Origin: Wolfiporia cocos
Lineage: Eukaryota; Basidiomycota; Agaricomycetes; Polyporales; Phaeolaceae
Reading direction: 5' to 3'
Length of the DNA: 64,000 nucleotides
NCBI GenBank assembly: GCA_029448655.1
Contig: JACCLO010000003.1
Span: 2,728,001 to 2,792,000, forward strand
Shown here piece after piece: positions 47,750-58,483 of the stretch (positions are counted from its first letter, which is position 1; every line of letters starts with the position of its first letter). The notes under the pieces were generated by a model. The model saw only the letters and a list, made by a program, of their open reading frames with translations. It did not search any database and was not told the origin of the DNA. The position numbers and the translations under genes were made by a program.

Positions 47750-50553
47750 TCACAATTCTTCATGAAATCCATTTCTCGTCAATTGAGACGGTTCGAGAAC
47801 AGTCTCGCCTGCAGCGTCGTCCGCTAGGTTGAGCGCAACCTGTTCGGGATCCGAAGCCTCTGCAGTCGCCTGGGAGGATAACGTAGCCTGGCCCTCTTGC
47901 TCAGCCACACGATCGAGCGCATCCAATATCTCCTCCTTAGTCCGGCCAATCACGACTTGGGGAACGTTGACATCCGCGGGAGTCTGTATTTTGTTCTCGT
48001 CCTCGATGGGAAGGATAGACTCATCATTATCCTCGATCTCCTGCACACTACCGCCGAGCGCACGTTCACCGTTGCGCTTGACTCGCCGCAGACGTGTTTC
48101 GAAGCCCAGAACAACGTCCCGCACCTCGCCTTCTAAGTCGGCTATTGCCTTCAACACAGGGTTGATAGGCGGTGACGGGTCGGTACCGTCCTGGATCGAG
48201 TGCGCAAGGGCAGTGAAATTGTCGCTCTCTGAAAGAAATAAGTCAGCATTACTGACGCATACAACGAAGTCGACATCGCAGCGTGTGACTGCGAGAAATG
48301 TGACGCGTTACAAAAGAAATGAACGCACTCCTTAGCAGATCATGGTACCGTTGCCAATCGTTGTACGTGACGTCGTCGAGGTATGCATAGTCCATCCCGA
48401 GATCGGCTTGACCTCTATCTGCGACGTCTCTGACAGCGTCGGCAACCTTGCGCACCTGCGATCCGCGAAAGTTCGGGCAGTGGTCGGAGACAAATTATAA
48501 ACAGCTCACCTCCACAAGCTCTGCGTCCACGGATTGCATATACAATCCGTTGACTACAGCCTCTGTCTGACCAATGCGCTCGGTAAATTTCTGGTCAACT
48601 TTGTCTACGACACGCTCCCACAGGGTGCGCTTCTCGTCCTCCGTCCTACCCTCTTTCACAAGGGTCTGAAGGTATTTGTCCGCTCCCTTGAGTAATTTCT
48701 CTGCCTCCTCAACCAAACCCTCGATTTCCGCGTGTATCTCACGGGACTCCTTAAGCTCAGCCGCAGCAGCTTTCCGCAGTGTGATGAGCGCCTTGCGGAG
48801 TGCCTTCTTGTTCACTTCGATTTCGGCGGTCAACTGCTCTTCCCACTTGGTGTGCCGTGACATAATATCTTTGCGCTTATCCGCCATCTGTGCGGCGCGA
48901 AGGCGCTGGCGCTCGGCTTTCTCCTCGTCCGATTCTGTATTGACAGGCGGCAGCACGTCCCCGGGTGTTGACGTACTGCCTTCCGTAACGATATCCTCGA
49001 TGCCAAGTTCTGCATAGAATGCATCCAAGTCCACCTCCGCATCTTCATCCTGTGCTGAAATTGCGGATGGGATGTTGGATTTGATTTGATTCACAACGGA
49101 TGCAATGCCAGACGAGACGACCGGTGGAGCAGCCTGCACCGTTGACACTATCTGGTCCGTGACAGTAGTCACATCATTGACGACATTGGATGAAGCCTGT
49201 GAGTAAACAACAGATGCTCCGTCACCGACGCTGCTTGCAATTGAGGACAAGCGTGCCGAGACAGATGACGCGGCCGACGACGCGGATGACAGAGTCTCTG
49301 CGGCAGACGCATAAGCCGATTCAGCGGTAGCAGAGGCGAGCAGCGACGCAGACGACACTGCGAGCGACGAGATCTCTGATGAAACGGAGGAAACAGATAC
49401 CGACACTGCCGCGTAAATCGAGGAGGCAATGTGATCGATCGAATTTGGCACGCCAGAGACGGCAGACACGACATACCCGGCGGCCTCCACAGAATTTGAT
49501 GTAGGAGATGTGGACATCGCGGGAGACGAGAGTGTTTCTGAATCCACCACGGTACCCGGAATCATCGGGGAGGCTGTCGCATAGGCTGCGTCGGAGGCGA
49601 TCACAATCGCCTCCATTGAGGACGTTGGCACGGGCGTCAATGAAGACACTGCAGATGTCGCTCCCTTAGCGGCCTTGGACACCCGCGATGGAACGGTGTC
49701 CTGCACCGCGGCAGGAGCAGGTGCCGTTTGTTTGCCGCTGCTCAGCTCTTTCACGTGTTCCCAGATTGTCTGGACATGTGGGTCCACATACTGTCTTCTT
49801 GTCTCCGCGATTATGGCAGTACGGCGCAAGAGGAAACCCTTCAGCTGATCCCACACTGGACGAGCATACGGGGCGATGCGTTGGTATCCGTCATAGGTCT
49901 TGTGCGCTGCAAGAATGACATAAGGGCGCGTTTTCTGTTGCACGCGTTGAAGCGTGAATGCCGTCTGCTGGATATAGGGAGTCACCGGACGCACGTACTG
50001 ACCAACGTGCTCGTATTTTTCCGCGACTAACGTACGGTAGGGCGTAGTCCGTGTGTCCAGCTTCTGAATATACGGGAGCGCATGTCGTCGCCAAAGTGGG
50101 ACTACGCGCTTGTTCCACTGCGGGACGACACGTGTGTTCCATTCGTACAGCGTGCGCGAGGCTACCGGCACTGCAATGTCAATGGCGCTATCCGCGTACG
50201 GCTTGGCTTTCTCCACATAAGGCGCGACGTTGGGATGGGCAAAAGCCATTTTGATGGGTGGTAGGATGTAGGGTTCAATAACGAGGCGGTGGTACGCTGA
50301 CAGCCCGCGGCATATAGGTGACTCTAGCTGTGTATCTTGAGGGCATACTGAGATTGTGTAGATAGTGAACCATAGAAGGAAGATGCGCCAAATGAGGTCG
50401 ACGATGCCTGAACCTCTCCGAGACAGTTTCTACGTAAGACTATTAGAGATGAGATTGACGAGTGATTACGGGCATACGTACTTTTCTGCCCTTCTTCTGC
50501 TTTGATTTTAATTTCGACTTGTGTCCTCTTTTTACTGAGGTATCAACCTGCAT
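47750..50553 (-). CDS. Large serine-rich protein with N-terminal membrane segment and coiled coil, unknown family
   Basis: The spliced protein has 865 aa. Exons (minus) are 50553-50482, 50429-48510, 48455-48329 and 48228-47750. The order of parts is: a lysine-rich N-terminus; one hydrophobic segment (residues about 34-53, LIWRIFLLWFTIYTISVC); a region of imperfect aromatic/proline repeats (VAPYVEKAKPYAD, VVPQWNKRVVPLWRR, APYARPVWDQ) over about residues 85-240; a long Ser/Val/Ala tract (about 275-480); an acidic DEDAEVDLDAFYAELGIEDI; a charged coiled coil (about 515-655); and a conserved-looking tail (LDDVTYNDWQRYHDLLR; AIADLEGEVRDVVLGFE). I do not recognise the family. The repeats resemble amphipathic membrane- or lipid-droplet-binding helices, which is inference only. 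Confidence 0.82.
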
Positions 50554-50783
50554 CTCAACGGCAGGATGTTAGTCAACGATCCAAGATGTAGGCGTATATA
50601 GTACTCGAGCAAAAGAAGAAAACTAGGGCGTTTCTACGAAACGGAACGGGATGCTCGGAGACAGTTTGGGGCGTTATCGCCTCGCGTCGCCGGGATATCA
50701 CGCTTGAAACCCAGATGAGCATTTCGTTGATCGAGTTGTGCTCACGCGACATTCTCCAAAATGTACGTCAAACTTGATCGCTT

Positions 50784-51072
50784 TCATGAGAAGCGTGTGA
50801 AGCACACTTTTGGTGAACGCGCAATTCCGCTCTCGCGACGCTCATTGAAGTCATTGAAGTCTATGGTGACAGACACTCACAATATCATTTTCGGGGACCC
50901 CGTCATGCTGCTCCATATTCTCATCTCCTCCACCGTTCGCCAAGGGAGATGAGACATCAGGAATGTGAGGCGCTGTTGAAGGAGTCTTTCCCTTGACTCG
51001 CGGCAGCTGCGACGTAGAATTTGCGCGTGATGCCGGAGCAGGCACGTTGGTTGTCTTCCTGTTGACAACCAT
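50784..51072 (-). CDS. Predicted small basic protein, unknown
   Basis: A possible 82-aa protein from exons (minus) 51072-50881 and 50840-50784, joined in phase across a 40-nt intron (gtgagt...atgag). It starts MVVNRKTTNVPAPASRANS, is proline/serine-rich and apparently disordered, and ends in SPKVCFTRFS. KVCF matches the loose RVxF pattern used by protein-phosphatase-1 partners, which proves little on its own. An alternative acceptor 9 nt later would also be in phase. It lies head-to-tail upstream of the 865-aa protein gene. Confidence 0.4.
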
Positions 51073-51499
51073 GGTCAAGTGCGAGTCTGAGGCTCTCCTA
51101 GCTTCAGTTAGACGGGTTTACAGGTCGCAAGCTCGAGAGTGATAGTGGCTGGAACACAACATGGGGTTGTGATGGAAAGAGTTAAACCCGTTTGTCCCTA
51201 GCAGCGAGCCGACGCGCCACTGACGTGGGTCACTATGGCACGTGATGGACGCGTCGGGGCGCGTTACAAATTAGCGCCCGTGAGCTCAACGTCTTACCAC
51301 CCCACCCGTCTTTGAAAAAGTCCATAGTTCCCTCCGGCTCCTATATCTCAGGCGCACTACTTTGATCCCGCATGAACTCCTCCAGTCATTGCAGTGAAGT
51401 AGAGCTTTTCGAAGTCATTGTTTCGTGACCACTACACGTTATCAATATTGACGTAACATCTAGTATTGCTACCGCTTTTCAGCTTGATCACAAAAGACG

Positions 51500-53669
51500 A
51501 TGGAAGGTCATTTGAGAAGACCTTTGACTACGTATGCGCGTCGAAATGCACGTGCAAGAGCCCGCGGCTCTATCGATACTGGCGCAGATGCCCGATCATC
51601 GTCCCCTCTTGAATCTCTCCCTTGTGAGGTGGGGGACATCAGCATCACCGAGATGACCCGTAGGATGAAGAAACGCTCTCGTCAAACGTCTCGCTCAGGG
51701 ACTGAATCAACGGAGGACTCTGGCGCCGCCAACCGCAGCAAAGCGGATATGCAACGAGGTAAAAGGGCTAGAGTCGAAGTGAAATTAACAGAAGGAAAGC
51801 TACCGTCGTCTGGTTCTCTCTCGCCCACCGGGCCTGCATTGGAAGACCTACCAATTTCATTGTACCCCCAACCTCACGACACTGAAATGCTATTCTTTAC
51901 GCCTCGTCCCAAAATCTCCTCAAGTCATACCACATCGCCTGGTTCCGTTACCCATATTGCTCCCCCTGGAGACGATCTATCTCCAATTCCCGCTGCTAGG
52001 CGCTTCCTCTCACGCACAAGCTCTCGTAACCTGAAGGAAAATAGTAATCGTCTAGCTTCGCCTTTTACTAGTCATCCCAGCTCTCGTGCAGGCTCTCCGA
52101 CGAAATCAAAGCCCAAGAAAAATATCCAACGCTCCACCTTTCACACAAAGTCTCGCACACTATCTGTCGCATTGGATCCCACGGCCCTCAATCAGGATGT
52201 CAATTTCAATCAATCCTCCAGCGCTGGGATACTTGCCCAGGCTCAAGCAAAGAAGGCACAGAGCTCAAAGTCCGATACAATGACGCATACTCGCACAGGG
52301 TCAATCCCTATAATACCCTCTTTGCAGGACCTCAGCTCCGATCCTTGGCTTGTGAATCCCGGATCGTTCACCCGATATCGGGAAGAGTTGGATTCTGACA
52401 TCGAACATCCGTCTTTCTTCTTCGATGTGCCACTGGGTATCTCCACGCCCCCACGCAAGCGGCGCGCAACCACAGGTGTCTTGTGCATGCGGCCGGACAG
52501 CAGTGACGTAGAGCTGTCCGAACATTCACCCTGTTGGCGTGGCAATGACGGAGAAGGCCTTTCTCGTTCGCCGTCGCCCAGCGCAGGCTCATCCGGTGGT
52601 CACTTTCAGGCTCGCAGACGGCGTCGCACGATTACTCATCCTGCAGAGGCCGATGGCTTCTCCCGTGTCCTTGACTTCACGTCTTCGATCAAGGATCTCC
52701 GGCGCACGTCCTCAATCTCATGTTTGAACGATGTCGATGCCTCTGATCAAACCACTAAACCTATCACTCAACTCAGTCAGGCCTCTCCACTTTCTACTGC
52801 TTTCTCCAAGATAAACCTGGGACTTGCATCGGCCTTCTCTCTTTCTGGAATTCAGTCTTCTCTATCGCCTTTGTCTGGCTTGACTCGCTCTGCATCTGCA
52901 TCTACTCTGGAGCCTGCTCCCCTGGCCGCCAACGAAGGCATCCGGTCAGCTCTCCCAAGTTCTGGCTCTTCCCTTACAGGCCACCGCGACTATGAATCTG
53001 ATGATGATGAGCTCAAGGGCCTTTTCTCCGAGCTTGAGCTCAACGGTAAGTGAAGTACCTCTCGCCTCCCACTGAGCAATGCATCCCCTCTTTTCCCGCG
53101 CATACAGACAATCAATGGATGTCCTCGCTGACTATATGCGCATTACATCAGAGGGAGCGAAGTGGGACATTGCTACCGTTCGGCGGATGCGCGACTCGGA
53201 CATTGCAGTTCCACCCGTAACGCCATCCGAGCGCTCGGTTTCACAAGAGTCGTCATCTCTTATCACATCGAAACCCATTGAATCTCAAAAGCCAATTCAC
53301 AGACGCAAGCGTGGTGATACCATACGTGCTTCAGATTTCGCTCGCCCCCCACCCGTTCTCGACCCAAGCGTGAACGTGGCTGGTACAGCACTGGCAGACT
53401 CCAATGCAGATGGAGGGACGAATTCCCGCGCGCGCAGAACGCGCTCTGGCACAGTAACGCTAGCTAATCCTGCTGCCTCTAGCACTGTGCGCCCGCCTTC
53501 TGGGAATGACGCACAGAGAAAGGCAACCTCGCCGATGCGAATGCATAGGCGGACTCAGGAAGGCCGATTCAGAGTCAAACGAGGCATCGACGATGAGCCA
53601 CTGCGTGCTAACTCAGACGACGAGGACGATGAATTGTTATTGAAAGCGCGCCGCTCGAAGAAGTTGTGA
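51500..53669 (+). CDS. Serine-rich basic protein, unrecognised, probably nuclear
   Basis: The proposed protein has 687 aa. Exons are 51500-53045 and 53152-53669. It is Ser/Pro/Arg-rich throughout, with many SP/TP sites, KKRSRQ- and RKRR-type basic clusters, an N-terminal RRPLTTYARRNARARARG, a central SFFFDVPLGISTPPRKRRATTG, and an acidic DDELKGLFSELELN before the intron. The C-terminal part (GAKWDIATVRRMRDSD; RRKRGDTIRASDFARPPPV) ends RRSKKL. It resembles a CDK-regulated nuclear protein, but I recognise no domain. The donor at 53046 is clear; the acceptor at 53151 is preferred because it keeps the long downstream frame and has a CTGAC branch site. An acceptor at 53107 would truncate the protein. 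Confidence 0.68.
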
Positions 53670-54030
53670 TCAACTGCAGTAGTGAGTCAGTCAGCTGCGA
53701 ACTCCTCGCGCAATAGCTGTTGACGAACACCGAAGAACATAACTGCGATTACTCTCGCTGGCTGAGCACATGTTAAGGAGCAAACCGCGATGGACGACTG
53801 TTGCATGGTCATCTTACAATCTCATTCTTGCAACCGTGATGCTCGGACATCAGCTCTCTCCTGGCTTCTCTCGCTTTCTTTGTGTTTGATGCTATCTGTT
53901 GAAATCCCCCTCCTGTCATGTAGCTGTGTAAATTATGATTATTCGCAGTCAACCTAGAGACTGCTGCTTTCATACCCCGCGCCGGGCTATCCCGTGACCG
54001 TGCACCTCACTCATTAACCACTATCGTCGC

Positions 54031-56700
54031 ATGGACCCCATAGGCATCGATGCTCGCCAGCAGGTCGATATTAACCCGAGCACGTCTTCGGGCCCATCTA
54101 CGGCCATTCCGCGGCGCCGTATAAATAGTATATACGCATATCAAGTGCAGGCATTTCTCGATGCGGCTGATGTCGTCGACGCGGAGCCCGAGGTGATCGA
54201 GGACCTGCTCAACGGCTTCGGCGGCGACATACCTGATGCGCCCGGCGGGCGCGAAGAGGATGACGATGTGGACGTTGACCTCGCGTACTATCAAGGCGAT
54301 GACGCGGAGGAAAGTGAAGACGCGGCTGAACTGGACGCTCCCCGCGGTGAAGGTAAGTGGGGAAAATCTGATTGAAATTGTACGACGAAGCGACTATGAA
54401 GAGCGCTACTAGTTGGGGATCTTGTCTCACAGTTACAAGGATACTTGATTCTGCCAGGGCGTTACATACTGACATGGAACATTTCGTTCTATTTAGCTCA
54501 GTCCGCTTGGACGGGACAGGAAATGAAAGAAATGATGAAGTTTCTCAAGGAATCTGGTAGGCTAACTATTGTTGCCCCCCCCCCTCCCCCCCCCCTTCAG
54601 TTTTATAAACCCCTTCGACAACTTGGATCTGCTCCGCAGGGATGACATCATTCATAAAAGAGTACGTTGTGAGACGAGAGATTCCTATCCCCAGGTTGCT
54701 ATATGCATTTGGAATATGCCTAGTAAGATTGGAGGTTTCACCTTTCATCGAGAACTAGTCTAACAATGTACTCGAAGTGCCCCGAACTGAGAAAAAAGCC
54801 CCTGCGAACATTGATGTTTTTCCTGAAGGTTGCTTTATCTCGCGAGTATGTTTCATGTTTGACGTGTCCTCCAAAGCATGAAGACGGCTGCTAACCTCCA
54901 GTCGAGGCTCCAGTTTAGAAGAAAGTTGCCTGATTACAACACGATAGAAGATGCTGTCGGGTTAATTCAACAGCGCAAACAAATCCTCATCTTGACGGGG
55001 GCTGGCATCAGTAGTCTTGATTCGTTAACATACCAGGAATGGTTGGCTAAAATTTGCGTAAATGCCAGGTGTATCGTGCGGGATACCTGACTTCCGTTCA
55101 CGTAATGGCCTATACGCCTCCCTTCAAGAAAGTGGGGAGTCTGAGTTGGATGACCCACAACAGATGTATGTGGATCTCCTATCTAGAGACTGCAGAGATG
55201 TATATGCCTTTGCAGGTTCGACATAACTTATTTTCGAGAGAATCCTGCTGGTGGGTGGTCACATTATGTGCGCCACGTTCCGGACTGACAAATGATTGGT
55301 AGTATTCTAGTCAGTGTTATCCAACTTCGTCCGCTACACAGCTTGACTATTGTGGTTGCCAGCTCATTTGCTAGGTATGTGTCACGGCTGTTCCTGCTTA
55401 ATCTCGCCCTCTCATCTTCTCATTAGTAAAATATACCCGTCCAATTTCACACCCTCACCTTGTCATCGCTTCATACGAGCCATCGAAGATAGAGGAAAGG
55501 TGAGCGTGAATCACAGCTTTACGATATCCCGTTAATTGACTAACATCTGACAGTTACTGCGAGTATGGCGCTCATTCTGCTCCCTTGGCATAACACTATC
55601 TGATCAGTCTACAAGAACTATACACAAAACATTGATACGCTAGAAACACTGGCAGGTGTGCAACGAGTCATACAGTGCCATGGCTCCTTCGCAACCGCGT
55701 CGTGCTTGCACTGCAGAGCGCGCGTGCCTGGAACCGAGATCGAGGCTGACATACTGGCGCATCGTGTGCCCCTTTGCAAGGTTTGTCAGACTGAAGCACC
55801 CGTTGCGGCAAAGAAGAGGGGCAAAAAGCGACGAAGCTCAGATTGGGAGGACGAATCTGATGAAGCGGACAAGCACAACTACCCACCCTGGGTCATGAAG
55901 GCGTGTTCTCTTGTTCACGATAGCCATTGGCCACTTGTGTGCTCATTTACAAGCATCATAGCCGGATATCACCTTCTTCGGCGAGAAGTTGAGCGATGAC
56001 TTTGATCGGGCATTGCTCGAAGACCGCTTGAACGTCGACCTCATCATAATCATCGGTACATCGCTCAAAGTCTCTCCAGTATCTGACATGATTGGTAGGA
56101 ATTGCTCCACACCCGCTTGCCCCTTGGGTATTCATGATTACATTTATCAGCGCACCTACCTCATTCTGTTCCACAGGTGAATCTGATGCATGTCGACCTT
56201 GCCAACATACTGAATTGGAGGCAGATACTAATCAATAAGACCCCGATCAAACACATAAACCCCGACGTGCGTCCACGTAATAAGGGCACTTGTGAAGGTT
56301 TCTGAAGTTCTGCCAGATTGTTCTGCTTGGAAATGCGGATGATATTGTCCAACATCTCTGCCGCAACTTAAGCTGGGATCTAGACCAATACAAGAAACCC
56401 AAACCAACCAAGCCGGGCACGGCTCCTGACCAGTGGCTCCAGAGGAAGCGACCATCTGAAACTCTTGATGGTCAAGAACCCCAACGCGTGGGCGACAGGT
56501 AAGTCGCTAAGTGTACATGGACCCTGATATTTCTGATGCCTTTTTTCAGTCATATCTGGCTATTCGAGGGCGCGGAAGGGGGTTCGTGGGTAGAAGCCTT
56601 CATGCCTTTCGAACAGAAATCCGCGGACCCGCCAGAGTCGAGCACGCGGAGGTCGAAGAAGGCGAAGACGCAATCACTCGAAACGTCTTCATCGCCGTAG
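54031..56700 (+). CDS. SIR2: SIR2-family NAD-dependent protein deacetylase
   Basis: The spliced protein has 590 aa in 17 exons: 54031-54352, 54413-54556, 54640-54722, 54778-54845, 54907-55010, 55069-55165, 55216-55250, 55303-55309, 55363-55374, 55427-55499, 55554-55562, 55616-55900, 55962-56094, 56151-56176, 56225-56266, 56317-56498 and 56550-56700. Catalytic features are GAGIS (237-241), [21 protein letters not shown], the catalytic His340 in [11 protein letters not shown], zinc cysteines 348, 351, 372 and 375, [10 protein letters not shown] and ILINKTPI. An N-terminal region ([31 protein letters not shown]) precedes the core, as in fungal nuclear Sir2/Hst1. The family silences chromatin by removing acetyl groups from histones. 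Exons 8, 9 and 11 are only 7, 12 and 9 nt. Exon 12 ends at a GC donor. The stop overlaps the neighbouring gene. Confidence 0.92.
54557..54639 (+). other. SIR2 intron with long cytosine tract
   Basis: This intron contains an almost pure run of cytosines, about 22 C with one T (roughly 54575-54596), directly followed by ttcag, which is itself a possible 3' splice site about 40 nt before the one used. Such runs are length-unstable. Confidence 0.75.
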
Positions 56701-58237
56701 TCGTAAGCGGAACGCGTTCTTGGACGCGCGTGACTCTGGGTCCAAATAATCTTCATAGAATCCAACGATGAACTCTTCCGCTTTGAAGCCAAATCGATTG
56801 TACAAGAGCTTTTCAGACGTAAGCCGTCATCCATGAGGATCGGGTCAAGGACTCACCATCGCCGGGTTGTTGATCGATACATGTAGTGTAATATCTTTAT
56901 TGGGATTTAGTGTGATCAAATGGTACAGCATTGTTCTTTAGATATACGATGAGCGTCGGCTTTCCAGCGTTCTGAAGGTGAGATGACGCACGTAGCAATC
57001 TGGCAATTTTCCCAGCCCGCGCGAACGACGAGGTAGGTTATGTATGTTTCCTGTGTAGAGCTGATAAAGGCAGCCCCAACGACGAGCTTTTTGTATGTCG
57101 CGACAATTGTGCATGTCTCCGGCGAATTCTGCAGGGAGTCGCTCACTATACGCGCTTGTTAAGAACTGCTTGATCGAAGCGAAACGCATTGGAGCCTGAC
57201 CATTAATGCCTTCCCAAAACGTGCGCGCAAGCAGGTCGTGCACTTGGGAAAGGTGGCTCGAATGGAGGGACATGTAAGTGATAGGAGCCATGACTTCCAC
57301 AGGCTGTACATGTTCAGGGCTGACCTTCATTTGAATACTCGTGGTGAAATGCAGATATTCTGACATACTGAGCAAGAGCGTAATGTTCACGAATGTCGCT
57401 CAAAAGTTTCATCCACGGGCTTCGCGTTTCCCAGTCCACATGCATGAGTCCAAATACCGCGGGAGATTGGTAACCTTGAATGCGAGACAAGAATGATCGC
57501 TCATACGGTGTCGTGCGAATTGCGTGAAGCGCGTCCAGGACATGAGGGTTTGCCGCAATAGAGCGCATCGGTGGCATTGGGCTCACAGGCTCAGAACTTG
57601 TCTGGATGATCGGATTGTTCAAAATCTTGCGGCGAAGTGTTCCCTATAGCCTCGTGTATCAATTGGTGATAGTCAGCATACACTGTGCCATGTTGTAGGT
57701 GCAGTATGGCGTACATACAGGCCGCACTTGCATTTTTCTGTTGATGAGCGCGGTAACAACTGGGGGAGGGCCATGACGAGATTCCGTATTGTGTGACATC
57801 GTGTCCGCAAGGTCTTTCTCATCAACTCGTGTGAGGAGCGTAATGCTTGATCCCTTCCAAACGTTAAGGTGAAGATAGACGGTGGAAGCTCTCAGGAAAC
57901 TCACATCGCTGCAGTGTCCCAATAGTGTCTCCCGAGCCGTATTATGAGCCACAATCAGTTCTGGTAAGATATCCTCTAGAACGTCCTCAAAAAACTGACT
58001 GGGCTCTCCAGGGGAGTTGAGAGACTCAGAGATTCCACTCAGCAACAAAGAAAATGGGTCATGATTTTCCCTGTGTACTGCAACAGACGACTCCCTGTAC
58101 ACTCTTCTGCGCTTGCGCGCACGAACCTATATGATAACGGAGGTTAGTGATGTCACTCCTACGTTAGATGCGCACTGCTATACACTTGGATTTTGGTAGG
58201 TTTCATCAGCAGAGTCATCCCATTCATCTGCGGCCAT
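56689..58237 (-). CDS. GNAT acetyltransferase, KAT14/CSRP2BP-like
   Basis: The spliced protein has 402 aa. Exons (minus) are 58237-58184, 58126-57719, 57643-57369, 57319-57201, 57145-56992, 56935-56857 and 56808-56689. The C-terminal about 150 residues form a GNAT fold close to the animal ADA2A-complex subunit CSRP2BP: MSLHSSHLSQVHDLLARTFWEGINVSDSLQ, TYITYLVVRAGWENCQIAT (acetyl-CoA-binding strand and loop), TLHVSINNPAMLLYNRFGF and [19 protein letters not shown]. The N-terminal half (KRRRVYRESS; PELIVAHNTARETLLGHC) lacks a recognised domain. The acetyl-CoA loop R-x-x-G-x-G/A is altered (RAGWENCQIA). The intron 57368-57320 is chosen as 49 nt; a 31-nt alternative is also in phase. It is divergent from the Smr gene. 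Confidence 0.85.
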
Positions 58238-58483
58238 TTTGATTACTGATACAAAACGCAACGCTAAGAAGATGCCAGGGCGTCTTTAGCAGGCAGAATT
58301 TCCAGTCATCGCCACAGCACTAAGCGCTCGACTAGCGATCTGCCTTATTATGGAAAGTCGGAGCAAAGTCAGCTTGCTTGGAGCGGAGGTCAGCCACCTC
58401 CGTTTATCCGAACGCACCTTTGCAACATTCTGACTACTAGTCTCCCTCTTCCTAACTAGGGATCAGCAAATTAAATACCAACT

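Noticed and set aside
54461..54496. A possible 36-nt intron inside SIR2 exon 2
   Set aside because: It is in frame and has a T-rich 3' end, but reading through gives an uninterrupted, protein-like segment ([12 protein letters not shown]). I kept it as exon, without certainty.
57338..57368. A 31-nt intron in the KAT14-like gene
   Set aside because: A 49-nt intron ending at ggtcag is also in phase and closer to normal size, so the ultrashort version is not needed.
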